From Candidatus Limnocylindrales bacterium (lineage in GTDB: Bacteria; Chloroflexota; Limnocylindria; Limnocylindrales; CSP1-4): a stretch of 9,521 bases of DNA. Under the pieces are notes generated by a model that had not been told where the DNA came from, made no database searches, and worked only from the letters and a program-made list of their open reading frames with translations. Where the stretch lies: contig JAUSJS010000025.1 of the NCBI GenBank assembly GCA_030647575.1, forward strand, positions 1 to 9,521, given 5' to 3'. This document shows positions 1-5,996 of the stretch, piece after piece. The translations under genes were made by a program, and so were the position numbers. How positions within the stretch are numbered: the stretch's first letter is position 1; every line of letters begins with the position of its first letter.

Positions 1-694
1 GGGGCAGGAAGCTGAGCGCGATCAAGCCCAGCCCGGCCAGGCCCAACCGAACCACCGCCCGTCGCTCCGACCCGGTCGCCCGCCGTCGGACGTCGGCGAC
101 GAGGAGTGCCCCGACGATCGGCAACAGCGTGATGCCCAGGACGTGACACTGCATCGTGACAGCCGTGCCGGCCGCCGCCACGAGCCACCAGGCGGGCCGG
201 CGGGTCGTCCAGGCGCGCCACGCGCCGGCAAGGGCGACCGCGCTCGAGAGGGCGATGAGGTTCGGGTTCCAGATGAACGTCGACTCATCGATGGTCGCGG
301 GTGAGATGGCCATGGCCAGGCCGGCAACGAGCCCGGCGACCGGCCCGCCGATCGCTCGCGCCAGCCACCAGGTCACGATGACGGCAGCGATCCCGGCCAG
401 CGCGATGAGGAAGACCACTGCCAGGGGCGAATCCCCGCCGCTCAGGGTGGCCGCCGGCGCCAGCAGGTAGTAGTAGAGCGCGCCGTGGTGGACGTCGCCG
501 ATCGAGGTCGGTGGGCCCAGCAGGGGCACGACCCCGTCGCGAACCAGGGCTCGAAGCACGAGCATGTCATGGCCCTGGTCGCCGTCCCAGGTGCCACGCG
601 TGGCGAGAGCGGGCAGGCGCAGGGCAGCCGCGAGGACCAGGAGTCCCAGTGGGACCAGGATGCCGCGCGAACGCTCCCGAACCGCGGCGATCAC
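1..694 (-). CDS. GT39/PMT-like membrane glycosyltransferase, 3' end cut by window edge
   Basis: The frame opens at GTG 694 and stays open to the left edge: 231 codons are visible, representing the N-terminal part of a multi-span membrane protein. It begins VIAAVRERSRGILVPLGLLVLAAALRLPALA (first membrane segment about 12-31), followed by an outside loop with acidic residues, TWDGDQGHDMLVLRAL (D37, D39). Next come GDVHHGALYYYLLAP (66-80), a membrane segment (about 91-111), AGLVAGLAMAISPATIDESTFIWNPNLIALSSAVALAGAWRAW (120-162) and more hydrophobic segments. This layout is typical of GT-C enzymes (dolichyl- or polyprenyl-phosphate sugar donors) such as the ArnT/PMT group; donor and acceptor cannot be told. 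The start overlaps the nfo stop as GTGA, indicating translational coupling. The family is likely; exact function is unknown. Confidence 0.78.
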   Translation of the reverse strand, partial: MIAAVRERSRGILVPLGLLVLAAALRLPALATRGTWDGDQGHDMLVLRALVRDGVVPLLGPPTSIGDVHHGALYYYLLAPAATLSGGDSPLAVVFLIALAGIAAVIVTWWLARAIGGPVAGLVAGLAMAISPATIDESTFIWNPNLIALSSAVALAGAWRAWTTRRPAWWLVAAAGTAVTMQCHVLGITLLPIVGALLVADVRRRATGSERRAVVRLGLAGLGLIALSFLP

Positions 695-1662
695 CCCTCG
701 GGGCCCTGTGGCGGCCCGGTTCGAGTGCGGCTGCCTCGAACCGACATCGCCTCGGGCGGCAGCTCGGACAGCGCCCGGCCTGCGGCCAGATCCCGCGCCC
801 GGGCGACGTTCACCGCGTCGTAGCCCTCGTCCATCCCCGGCGTCTCCAGAAAGTAGGCGACCTGCCCCAGCGACGGGTGGCAGAGCAGGTGTGCCAGCCC
901 GGTCGCCCCGATCTTGCCGGCGCCCACATGCTCGTGTCGATCGAGTCGCGAGCCGCGCTCGGACTTCGAGTCGTTCAGATGGATCATGACCAGCCGATCG
1001 AGCCCGATCCGGGCGTCGAATTCGGCCAGGAAGACGTCAGCCTCATCTGGGCTCGAGAGGTCGACGCCGGCACCCCAGGCGTGCGCCGTGTCCAAGCAGA
1101 ACCCGATCCTCTCGGCACGGATGCCGTGGGCGGCGATGGCCTCGGCGATGTCGGCGAGCTCCGACACGTCGGTCCCGAGGCCGAAGCCGCCTCCGGCCGA
1201 GTTCTCGAGCACGACCATTGACGCGTCCGCATCGTGGTCCACCTCGGCCAGGACGAGCCGGAGTCCTTCGGCCAGTCGTGCGGTGCCGATGTCGACGCCG
1301 GATCCCCGATGTGAGCCGATGTGCACATTGACGAATCGGGCCCGGAAACCGGGCGCCGCCCGCAGCTCGTTGGCCAGCACGCTCACCGAGCGGCCGAAGA
1401 AGATCTCCTCCGGGCCGGCCAGGTTGACCAGATACGGGGCATGGATTGCGAGCGGGGCGATGTCGAGCGCCACCAGCCGCTCGCGGAAGGCCGGCAGCTC
1501 GCGCGGCGGCTCCGCTCGGCGGCGCCAGGCCGTCGGGTTGTCGGCGAAGACCTGGAGCGCGTCGGCGCCAATCGTGTGGGCCCGCTCGACCGCCTTGACC
1601 ATGCCCCCACCCAGGGGCAGGTGGGCACCGAGTCGTCGACCTCCGGAAAGCATTCGCAGCAT
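691..1662 (-). CDS. nfo: Endonuclease IV (AP endonuclease, family 2)
   Basis: Endonuclease IV cleaves DNA 5' of abasic sites in base excision repair, using three zinc ions in a TIM barrel. All expected metal ligands can be placed by comparison with the E. coli enzyme: H74 (IHAPY), H114 (NVHIGSH), E153 (VLENS), D191 and H194 (CLDTAHAWGAG), H228 (IHLNDSK), D241 and H243 (LDRHEHVGAG) and E273 (FLETPG). The N-terminus LGAHLPLGGGMVKAVERAHTIGADALQVFADNPTAW is typical. At 323 residues it is slightly long; the last 20 or so (VRGSRTRTGPPQGPEG) look like a disordered tail. ATG 1662 gives the full frame, but ATG 1653 is equally possible; neither has a good ribosome binding site. The gap to hpf is 38 bases. 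The TGA stop overlaps the next start as GTGA. Confidence 0.95.
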   Translation of the reverse strand: MLRMLSGGRRLGAHLPLGGGMVKAVERAHTIGADALQVFADNPTAWRRRAEPPRELPAFRERLVALDIAPLAIHAPYLVNLAGPEEIFFGRSVSVLANELRAAPGFRARFVNVHIGSHRGSGVDIGTARLAEGLRLVLAEVDHDADASMVVLENSAGGGFGLGTDVSELADIAEAIAAHGIRAERIGFCLDTAHAWGAGVDLSSPDEADVFLAEFDARIGLDRLVMIHLNDSKSERGSRLDRHEHVGAGKIGATGLAHLLCHPSLGQVAYFLETPGMDEGYDAVNVARARDLAAGRALSELPPEAMSVRGSRTRTGPPQGPEG

Positions 1663-1676
1663 CGTACGATGCTGCG
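1655..1676. promoter_or_regulatory. Perfect 22-bp palindrome over the nfo start codon
   Basis: Each half is CGCAGCATCGT or its exact complement, giving an uninterrupted dyad of 22 bases. It lies 24 bases after the hpf stop and includes the ATG at 1662; a second in-frame ATG (1653) follows it by one base. As DNA it could be an operator; as RNA it would fold into a 9-bp stem with a GTAC loop, hiding the first ATG. No T-run follows, so a standard terminator is unlikely. Confidence 0.6.
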
Positions 1677-1700
1677 CGGCTGCGCCGGCGTCGGGCCCGG

Positions 1701-2294
1701 TCAGCCGGCAGCGTTCCGGCGGCCTCGACCCCTCGTGTACGTGCCACCGACGACCGGCTCGATCACGCCGTAGTCCCCGTCATCGCGCTGATAGACGATC
1801 GCGACCTGCTCGGTCTCGGCGCTGACGTAGACGAAGAAGCGATGGCCGAGCTCCTCCATCCGGCTGATCGCGTCCTCCTCGAACATCGGCTCGATGGCGA
1901 AGCGCTTGGTCTTGACGATGCGACGCTCTCGCGCGGGCCCGGGCGTGCCGTCCGCAATGCGCCGAAGGAGCTGCCGCTCTTCGATCGGACGGGCCCGCAG
2001 CCGAGGCTTCTCGCGGTGATCGACGGTGCGACGCTCGACCTTGTCGACCACTTCGTCGAGCGCCGCCTGGTAGCTCGCGCCGGCCGCGTGGCTGCGCACG
2101 GTCTGGCCGTTGATGACGAGGGTGACCTCGGCGATGTGCGCGTCATCCGCGCTGCGGTGCTGCTCGTTGGAGAGCTCGACGATGGCGTCCGAGCGGTCGT
2201 CAAGCATTCGCTCGAGCCGCCGGAGCTTGCGCTCCGCGTATTCACGGACCCGCTCTGGGACCTCGACGTTCTTGCCTCTGACGATCGTCTTCAC
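1701..2294 (-). CDS. hpf: Long-form ribosome hibernation promoting factor (HPF)
   Basis: Long HPF binds the 30S subunit and joins 70S ribosomes into inactive 100S dimers in resting cells. The 197-residue product has an N-terminal S30AE domain (about 1-100): MKTIVRGKNVEVPERVREYAERKLRRLERM, then AHIAEVTLVINGQTVRSHAAGASYQAALDEVVDKVERRT. A charged linker (about 93-125) leads to the C-terminal dimerisation domain: IVKTKRFAIEPMFEEDAISRMEELGHRFFVYVSAETEQVAIVYQRDDGDYGVIEP (126-180). This C-terminal domain marks the long form rather than the short HPF or YfiA type. The start is GTG with a near-perfect ribosome binding site. It appears to be the first gene of a unit including nfo and the membrane glycosyltransferase, and is likely regulated from its own promoter in the spacer upstream. 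Intact; stop TGA. Confidence 0.95.
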   Translation of the reverse strand: MKTIVRGKNVEVPERVREYAERKLRRLERMLDDRSDAIVELSNEQHRSADDAHIAEVTLVINGQTVRSHAAGASYQAALDEVVDKVERRTVDHREKPRLRARPIEERQLLRRIADGTPGPARERRIVKTKRFAIEPMFEEDAISRMEELGHRFFVYVSAETEQVAIVYQRDDGDYGVIEPVVGGTYTRGRGRRNAAG

Positions 2295-2297
2295 GCG

Positions 2298-2306
2298 TCA
2301 CCTCCC
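2298..2306 (-). promoter_or_regulatory. Strong ribosome binding site of hpf
   Basis: The minus strand reads GGGAGGTGA, an almost full anti-16S complement. GGAGG lies 6 bases before GTG 2294 and supports that codon as the hpf start. Confidence 0.8.
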
Positions 2307-2334
2307 GGCCGTCGGCCCTCGGAATCCGAGTATA
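2307..2334 (-). promoter_or_regulatory. Putative hpf promoter (-10 TATACT) with overlapping dyad
   Basis: On the minus strand TATACT (2334-2329) resembles a sigma-70-type -10 box and would start transcription near 2322, giving a leader of about 28 bases. No good TTGACA-like -35 lies 16-18 bases upstream, so the promoter may be weak or activator-dependent. A dyad CTCGGA-A-TCCGAG (2318-2330) covers the expected start point and could be an operator. A small GGCC-GTC-GGCC stem (2307-2317) lies just before the ribosome binding site. Confidence 0.4.
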
Positions 2335-2435
2335 CCCGCGGGATGTCGATGGAGCCCTGGAAGGGTTGGTGCCCGCCAGGCTGGAGCTTGCTCCCAGCAA
2401 CGACTCGTAGGCGACGATCTCCCTTGGGTGATGGA

Positions 2436-2455
2436 TATCGCCGTAGGGGGCGATA
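2436..2455. other. Hairpin-forming dyad
   Basis: TATCGCC (2436-2442) and GGCGATA (2449-2455) are perfect 7-base complements around a 6-base loop. The dyad lies about 100 bases upstream of the putative hpf -10 box. A second, bulged hairpin (arms GCTGGAGC and GCTCCCAGC) lies at 2380-2398. Neither is followed by a T-run on either strand that would mark a terminator. Confidence 0.5.
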
Positions 2456-2603
2456 GCCGGGCGACTGGCGGGCGGGTGGCGGCTGGCGGGTGGGTGACGG
2501 CTCGCTCGGATCGGCGGTCGGGTGGCGGGCGCACAACGCGGCAAGCTGATGGGCGGCCATGGCGTCGCGCACCGGTGGGCGGTCTCGGCGTGACAGGCCC
2601 ATG

Positions 2604-2631
2604 GGCGATCTCGATACGGCGATCTCGAAAC
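2604..2631. repeat. Two-copy 14-bp direct repeat
   Basis: GGCGATCTCGATAC and GGCGATCTCGAAAC are adjacent and differ at one base. The unit length equals that of the array at 2778-2833, but the sequence is unrelated. Confidence 0.7.
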
Positions 2632-2637
2632 GGTGGG

Positions 2638-2777
2638 CGCGACTGCCAGTCGCGAATGGAGGGTCCAGCAGACATTCACGAGTCCCTCGACCTGGTGCTG
2701 GCGACTCGCAGTCGCGGATTTGGGTCGGGCGAGCGCTCGGAGGCTCCCTGGCTCGCCGGTGTTGCCTGCCAGTCGCG
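2638..2777. repeat. Recurrent CAGTCGCG motif, twice as a near-perfect dyad
   Basis: CAGTCGCG occurs at 2647, 2709 and 2770, that is at intervals of 62 and 61 bases. At 2638-2654 it forms a dyad with perfect 8-base arms CGCGACTG/CAGTCGCG around one base. At 2701-2715 the arms are GCGACT/AGTCGC around three bases. The third copy lacks the left arm. A single reverse-orientation relative, GCGACTGG, lies at 2461. In RNA the two dyads would form 6-7 bp stems with 3-base loops. Confidence 0.65.
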
Positions 2778-2849
2778 TCCCGCCGACGAGGTCCCGCCCA
2801 CGAGGTCCCGCCGACGAGGTCCCGCCGACGAGGTCCCGGCAGGCACCGG
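2756..2849. repeat. Imperfect inverted repeat enclosing the 14-bp array
   Basis: CCGGTG-TTG-CCTGCC (2756-2770) and GGCAGGCACCGG (2838-2849) are complementary over 12 bases, with a 3-base bulge in the left arm. They enclose 67 bases containing the whole tandem array. The right arm runs into the self-complementary CCGGGGCCCCGG (2846-2857) just after the comF stop. It could be an RNA stem near the 3' end of the comF transcript or the ends of a small repeat element. Confidence 0.6.
2778..2833. repeat. Four-copy 14-bp tandem repeat
   Basis: On the plus strand the unit TCCCGCCGACGAGG occurs four times head to tail (2778, 2792, 2806, 2820). Only copy 2 differs, by one base (CCCAC for CCGAC), and a partial fifth copy (TCCCGG) follows. 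The unit length is not a multiple of three and the array is not in a supported gene, so it is not a protein repeat. Confidence 0.9.
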
Positions 2850-2858
2850 GGCCCCGGG

Positions 2859-3566
2859 TCACCGCTCGCGGGCGACGGCGATGGCGGAGACGGCGAATGC
2901 ACCCGCCTCTTCCAGGGCGACCGCGCAGGCCGCGAGTGTGGCGCCTGTCGTCACGACGTCGTCGACCAGGAGGATCCAGCGGCCGGCGACCCTTGCCGCT
3001 GCGCCGGTGGCATCGCCGGCGCGCGCGCCAACCCTCACGCGGAACGCCCCGCTGACATTGGCGGAACGCTCGTCGCGATCGAGCTCGAACTGTGCCACCG
3101 TCGCCCGAGCCCGCTCGAGGGCTCGCACGCACGGCAGGCCGAGCGATCTCGCGGCAACCTCGGCGATGAGTGCCGCCTGATCGTATCCACGCTGTCGCTC
3201 TCGCTCGGCATGGACCGGGACCGGGACGACGACGGTCGCGCCCTGGCCGACCCGGTCCCAGCGCCGTGCCACGGCCTCGCCGAGCGGCTGCGCGAGCCGC
3301 CGCTCGCCGGCGTACTTCAGCTCGTGCAAGGCGGCGCGGACGGGGCCGGCGAACGGCGCGCACCACTCGAGCTGGAGGAGCGGCGCCGGGAGGTCGGCCG
3401 GCAACCCGATCGGCGTGCCACCGCGAAATGCGAGGCGCGCGTCGAGGGCCGGCCGGCACGTCGCACACAGCGGTTCGCCCTCGCACCCGCATCCTGCGCA
3501 GGCAGCCGGGAATGCCAGGTCCAGGGCGGCAGCGGCCGCATCAGACAGACCACGCAGGATTGCCAT
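2859..3566 (-). CDS. comF: ComF family phosphoribosyltransferase-like protein
   Basis: ComF proteins combine a small zinc-binding N-terminus with a type I phosphoribosyltransferase domain. They are linked to DNA uptake or processing in competent bacteria, but the substrate is not settled. The 235-residue product has Cys pairs C23/C26 and C34/C37 (plus C28), and the family segments HELKYAGERRLAQPLGE, VVVPVPVHAERERQRGYDQAALIAE and DERSANVSGAFRV. The PRPP-binding loop is ILLVDDVVTTGAT (198-210), with acidic pair D202/D203. Length is normal. ATG 3566 lies 37 bases after the DUF192 stop, with no clear ribosome binding site, so the start is less certain than the family. It is probably the last gene of the tad transcript; a repeat-rich gene-free region follows its TGA. 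Confidence 0.9.
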   Translation of the reverse strand: MAILRGLSDAAAAALDLAFPAACAGCGCEGEPLCATCRPALDARLAFRGGTPIGLPADLPAPLLQLEWCAPFAGPVRAALHELKYAGERRLAQPLGEAVARRWDRVGQGATVVVPVPVHAERERQRGYDQAALIAEVAARSLGLPCVRALERARATVAQFELDRDERSANVSGAFRVRVGARAGDATGAAARVAGRWILLVDDVVTTGATLAACAVALEEAGAFAVSAIAVARER

Positions 3567-3603
3567 GGTCCGATCATGCCCGGGCGGCCTTCACCGGCAC
3601 GTA

Positions 3604-4002
3604 TCAGGCGCTCGACGCCTCCAGCACGAGCCGATCGCCCACGACCGTGCCCGTCCGCTCGATCGTGCCGACCGGCAGCTCGAGCACCCCGTGAGCGCCG
3701 CGGACCAGCGGCACGAGCCCGGTCCATGCCCGCAACCTCGAATGAACCGACAGCACGGGGTGCGCCCCGCCCTCCGGGGCGATGGGTCGGCCAAGGAAGA
3801 TGGCGTCGATCGGGAAGCGCATGAACATCATGTGGATCCCGTTCGTGGCGGGGAGCCAGAGGCCGCCGTCAGCGTCCAGCGATGCCCGGCCCATGAGGCC
3901 CAGGAACCGGCCCCACAGGCCGTCGGCCGTTTCCAGCCGCGTGCCCAGAACCGTTCCCCGCCCGACGTTTCGGACGGCGAGGAGGGGAGGGGCAGTGCTC
4001 AC
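3604..4002 (-). CDS. DUF192 family protein
   Basis: This 132-residue protein belongs to the DUF192 family of small single-domain proteins without a settled biochemical role. Family hallmarks are visible: GLWGRFLGLMGR (28-39), a glycine-containing hydrophobic strand (GGLWLPATNGIHMMFM, 46-61), FPIDAIFL (63-70), and a later VLELPVGTIERTGTVVGD segment. Many DUF192 proteins are exported, but I see no signal peptide here. The start chosen is GTG 4002, 22 bases after the tadC stop. A longer frame to ATG 4098 is open, but it overlaps the end of tadC and would add about 32 Ser/Arg-rich residues that look like out-of-frame translation. No strong ribosome binding site precedes the GTG. Its position directly after tadC suggests co-transcription with the pilus genes; a role in pilus biogenesis is only a guess. 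Confidence 0.82.
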   Translation of the reverse strand: MSTAPPLLAVRNVGRGTVLGTRLETADGLWGRFLGLMGRASLDADGGLWLPATNGIHMMFMRFPIDAIFLGRPIAPEGGAHPVLSVHSRLRAWTGLVPLVRGAHGVLELPVGTIERTGTVVGDRLVLEASSA

Positions 4003-4024
4003 GCCGTCGGCGGCCCGGCCGAAC

Positions 4025-4951
4025 CTACAGGTTGAGCGCGATGAGGATGAGCGCCGGGCCGAGGATGACGATGAACAGCGACGGGAAGATGCAGCCAACC
4101 AGCGGGAAGAGCATCTTGATCGGTGCCTTCGCGGCCTGCTCCTCGGCTCGCTGGCGGCGCTCGATGCGCAGCTGCTCCGACTGGACCTGCAGCACCTTGG
4201 AGATCGACACGCCGAGCTGTTCGGCCTGGATGATCGCGCCGATGAAGTTGGTGAGCGGTGGCACCTCGGTGCGCGCCACGATGTCCCGCAAGGCCTCCCG
4301 GCGCTGCTTGCCGACCCGGACCTCCGCCAGGGCGCGCCGGAATTCCTCCGAAAGGGGACCAGGGAGCTTCTCGACGACCTTGCCGAGCGCCGCGTCGAAC
4401 CCGAGCCCCGCGCGGACGGAGATGGTCAGCAGGTCGAGGGCATCGGGGATCATCAGCAGGATGGCGTGCTGGCGCTTCCTGACTCGCCCACCCAGCCAGA
4501 ACTCCGGGATCGTGTAGCCGAACAGGGCACCAACGAAGCCCAGCAGGACACCGATCAAGAACGGCAGGCCGAGCACGCCGACGACGGCGAACAGGAAGAA
4601 GAAGAGGATCCCGCCGATGATCGCGCCAATGGCCTTGATCCCAAGCCAGTCTGCGACGCGCATGTCGCCGGGATTGCCGGCCAGCGCCAGCCGCTTCTCC
4701 GTCCGCTCGCTGAATGACGAGCTGGTCACCCGCGAGACCGTTCCCGACAGACGTGCGGCCAGCGGCCGCAGCGTCCGCTCCGTGAATGGCGCCTGGAGCT
4801 CGAGCTCCTCGAGGTTCCTGGCCTGCATCGTGCCGAGCTGGGTCAGCCGAGCCTGAACCGGGTCAACGGACGCATTGCTGGTCAGACCGAAGACGATGAG
4901 CAGGATCGCACCGGCGGCGACGGCCGCGATGACGATGGGCAGGATGGGCAT
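4025..4951 (-). CDS. tadC: TadC, second inner-membrane platform protein of the Tad pilus (T2SSF domain)
   Basis: TadC pairs with TadB in the inner-membrane platform of Tad pili. The 308-residue protein has an N-terminal membrane segment (MPILPIVIAAVAAGAILLIVFGL), a soluble region (about 25-105), and two close membrane segments (IGAIIGGILFFFLFAVVGV and LPFLIGVLLGFVGALFGYTI). The T2SSF domain then contains MIPDALDLLTISVRAGLGFDAALGKVVEKLPGPLSEEFRRALAEVRVG and IIQAEQLGVSISKVLQVQSEQLRIERRQRAEEQAAKAPIKMLFPL, followed by a last membrane segment (FPSLFIVILGPALILIAL). The start ATG lies 5 bases after the tadB stop; GAGG and AGGAG sequences overlap the end of tadB, which suggests translational coupling. 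The stop is TAG. The protein looks intact. Confidence 0.94.
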   Translation of the reverse strand: MPILPIVIAAVAAGAILLIVFGLTSNASVDPVQARLTQLGTMQARNLEELELQAPFTERTLRPLAARLSGTVSRVTSSSFSERTEKRLALAGNPGDMRVADWLGIKAIGAIIGGILFFFLFAVVGVLGLPFLIGVLLGFVGALFGYTIPEFWLGGRVRKRQHAILLMIPDALDLLTISVRAGLGFDAALGKVVEKLPGPLSEEFRRALAEVRVGKQRREALRDIVARTEVPPLTNFIGAIIQAEQLGVSISKVLQVQSEQLRIERRQRAEEQAAKAPIKMLFPLVGCIFPSLFIVILGPALILIALNL

Positions 4952-4956
4952 GACTC

Positions 4957-5976
4957 CTAGACCTCGATGTCGACGATCTTGCGGATGGCCATGAAGCCGA
5001 TGAACATCATCACGCCGCCCAGTGCCAGGATGATCACGCCGGCCGGGAGGCCGATGAGGCTGGCTCGACTATCGAACATCGGGTCCATGAAGCCGGGCGC
5101 CGCGACGAACAGGAAGCCGGCCAGACCGATGGGCAGGCCGGCAACGACATATCCGGACAGCCGCTGCTGCGCGGTCAGGGTGCGGATTTCGCCCTTGATC
5201 CGGATCCGCTCGCGAATCGTGTAAGCGATCGAATCGAGGATCTCGGCAAGGTTGCCGCCCACCTGGTGCTGAATGGAGATGGCTGTCGCCATCAGCTCGA
5301 GGTCGTCCGAGCGAACGCGGCGGACCATATTCTCGAGCGCCTGTTCGAACGGGAGGCCCAGGTTGACCTCGCGAATGACCCGCGCGAACTCGATCGAGAT
5401 CGGCGGTCGCGTTTCGCGCACGACCAGCTCGACCGCCTGGAGGAACGACGAACCGGCGCGCAACGCGTTGGCGACCAGCGTGATCGTGTCCGGCAGCTGC
5501 TTGTTGAAGGCGCCAAGCCGGCCGTTTCGGCGCCGTGCCAGCCAGAACCGGGGCAGGAAGAATCCGACGACGATGCCGATCAACAGGAAGAGCGGGTTGC
5601 GGAACGCGGGCAGGAAGGCGGACAGGAGCACCATGAGGATCGGGACACCGACGATCGAGCCGGCCCAGATGGCGAGGAATTCCGACGGCTTCAGATGGAG
5701 GTCCGCTCGCGCGATGTCGCGGGCAATGTTGGCCCAGAAGTCGCGTCCCTCGACCGCCCGGTTGAGGCTGGCCAGGGCCTGACTCTGGGCGATCAGGTCC
5801 GCGACGCCACCCGAACCGGCTGCGCTCCCCGGGCCGGCCTGGGGTCGGGCAGCTGCATACCGCTCGAGCCGGTCGGAGATCCCCGATCGGCCCGACATCG
5901 CAACCCCGATCGCGATCACGAGGACCGCCAGGGCGGCGACACCCGCGACGACCAGCGGCGTCATCTCCAGGCTCAC
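4957..5976 (-). CDS. tadB: TadB, inner-membrane platform protein of the Tad pilus (T2SSF domain)
   Basis: TadB is one of the two GspF-like membrane proteins that form the platform on which the Tad ATPase acts. This 339-residue protein opens with a membrane segment (about 8-27, LVVAGVAALAVLVIAIGVAM), then a cytoplasmic stretch. A pair of membrane segments follows (FLAIWAGSIVGVPILMVLL and PLFLLIGIVVGFFLPRF), then the T2SSF domain (from FNKQLPDTITLVANALRAGSSFLQAVELV to HQVGGNLAEILDSIAYTIRERIRIKGEIRTL) and two C-terminal membrane segments. I chose GTG at 5976 because a GGGGAGGAA ribosome binding site ends about 10 bases upstream; an ATG four codons later is too far from it. The frame stays open further upstream, but that part overlaps cpaF and is low-quality sequence. 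The gene begins 20 bases after the cpaF stop and ends in TAG. Confidence 0.93.
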   Translation of the reverse strand: MSLEMTPLVVAGVAALAVLVIAIGVAMSGRSGISDRLERYAAARPQAGPGSAAGSGGVADLIAQSQALASLNRAVEGRDFWANIARDIARADLHLKPSEFLAIWAGSIVGVPILMVLLSAFLPAFRNPLFLLIGIVVGFFLPRFWLARRRNGRLGAFNKQLPDTITLVANALRAGSSFLQAVELVVRETRPPISIEFARVIREVNLGLPFEQALENMVRRVRSDDLELMATAISIQHQVGGNLAEILDSIAYTIRERIRIKGEIRTLTAQQRLSGYVVAGLPIGLAGFLFVAAPGFMDPMFDSRASLIGLPAGVIILALGGVMMFIGFMAIRKIVDIEV

Positions 5977-5984
5977 GGTATCGC

Positions 5985-5993
5985 TTCCTCCCC
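5985..5993 (-). promoter_or_regulatory. Ribosome binding site that fixes the tadB start
   Basis: The minus strand reads GGGGAGGAA between the cpaF stop and the tadB GTG codon. GGAGG lies 10 bases from GTG 5976 but 22 from the alternative ATG at 5964, which favours the GTG start. Confidence 0.65.
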
Positions 5994-5996
5994 AGC

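Larger units (their letters stand above)
2295..2858. other. Gene-free, repeat-rich spacer between comF and hpf
   Basis: No open frame here shows recognisable protein features; frames on both strands give Arg/Pro/Ser-rich low-complexity products. The stretch holds a 14-bp tandem array with flanking inverted repeat, several CAGTCGC/GCGACTG half-sites, a second two-copy 14-bp repeat, G-rich imperfect repeats of GGCGGGTGG and GGCTGGCGGG (about 2466-2500), two hairpins, and the likely hpf promoter at the low end. It lies downstream of comF and upstream of hpf, so it probably contains the end of one transcript and the start of another. No U-tailed terminator is visible. Confidence 0.7.

Noticed and set aside
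1655..1676. Intrinsic terminator after hpf
   Set aside because: The stem is strong but no T-run follows on the minus strand (AATGCTTTCC), and the next gene starts within it.
511..1825. Long plus-strand frames opposite nfo and the glycosyltransferase gene
   Set aside because: Products are Arg/Ser/Pro/Ala-rich with no recognisable motif, and the opposite strand encodes a complete endonuclease IV; these are GC-driven shadow frames.
2778..2833. CRISPR array
   Set aside because: The units are 14 bases and directly abutting with no spacers, and no cas gene is nearby.
2110..3824. Plus-strand frames across the hpf-comF spacer and comF
   Set aside because: Low-complexity products that read through the tandem repeats and oppose clear minus-strand genes; no ribosome binding site or domain supports them.
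4003..4098. N-terminal extension of the DUF192 protein to ATG 4098
   Set aside because: It overlaps the end of tadC and encodes a Ser/Arg-rich stretch unlike the rest; the family domain begins after GTG 4002.
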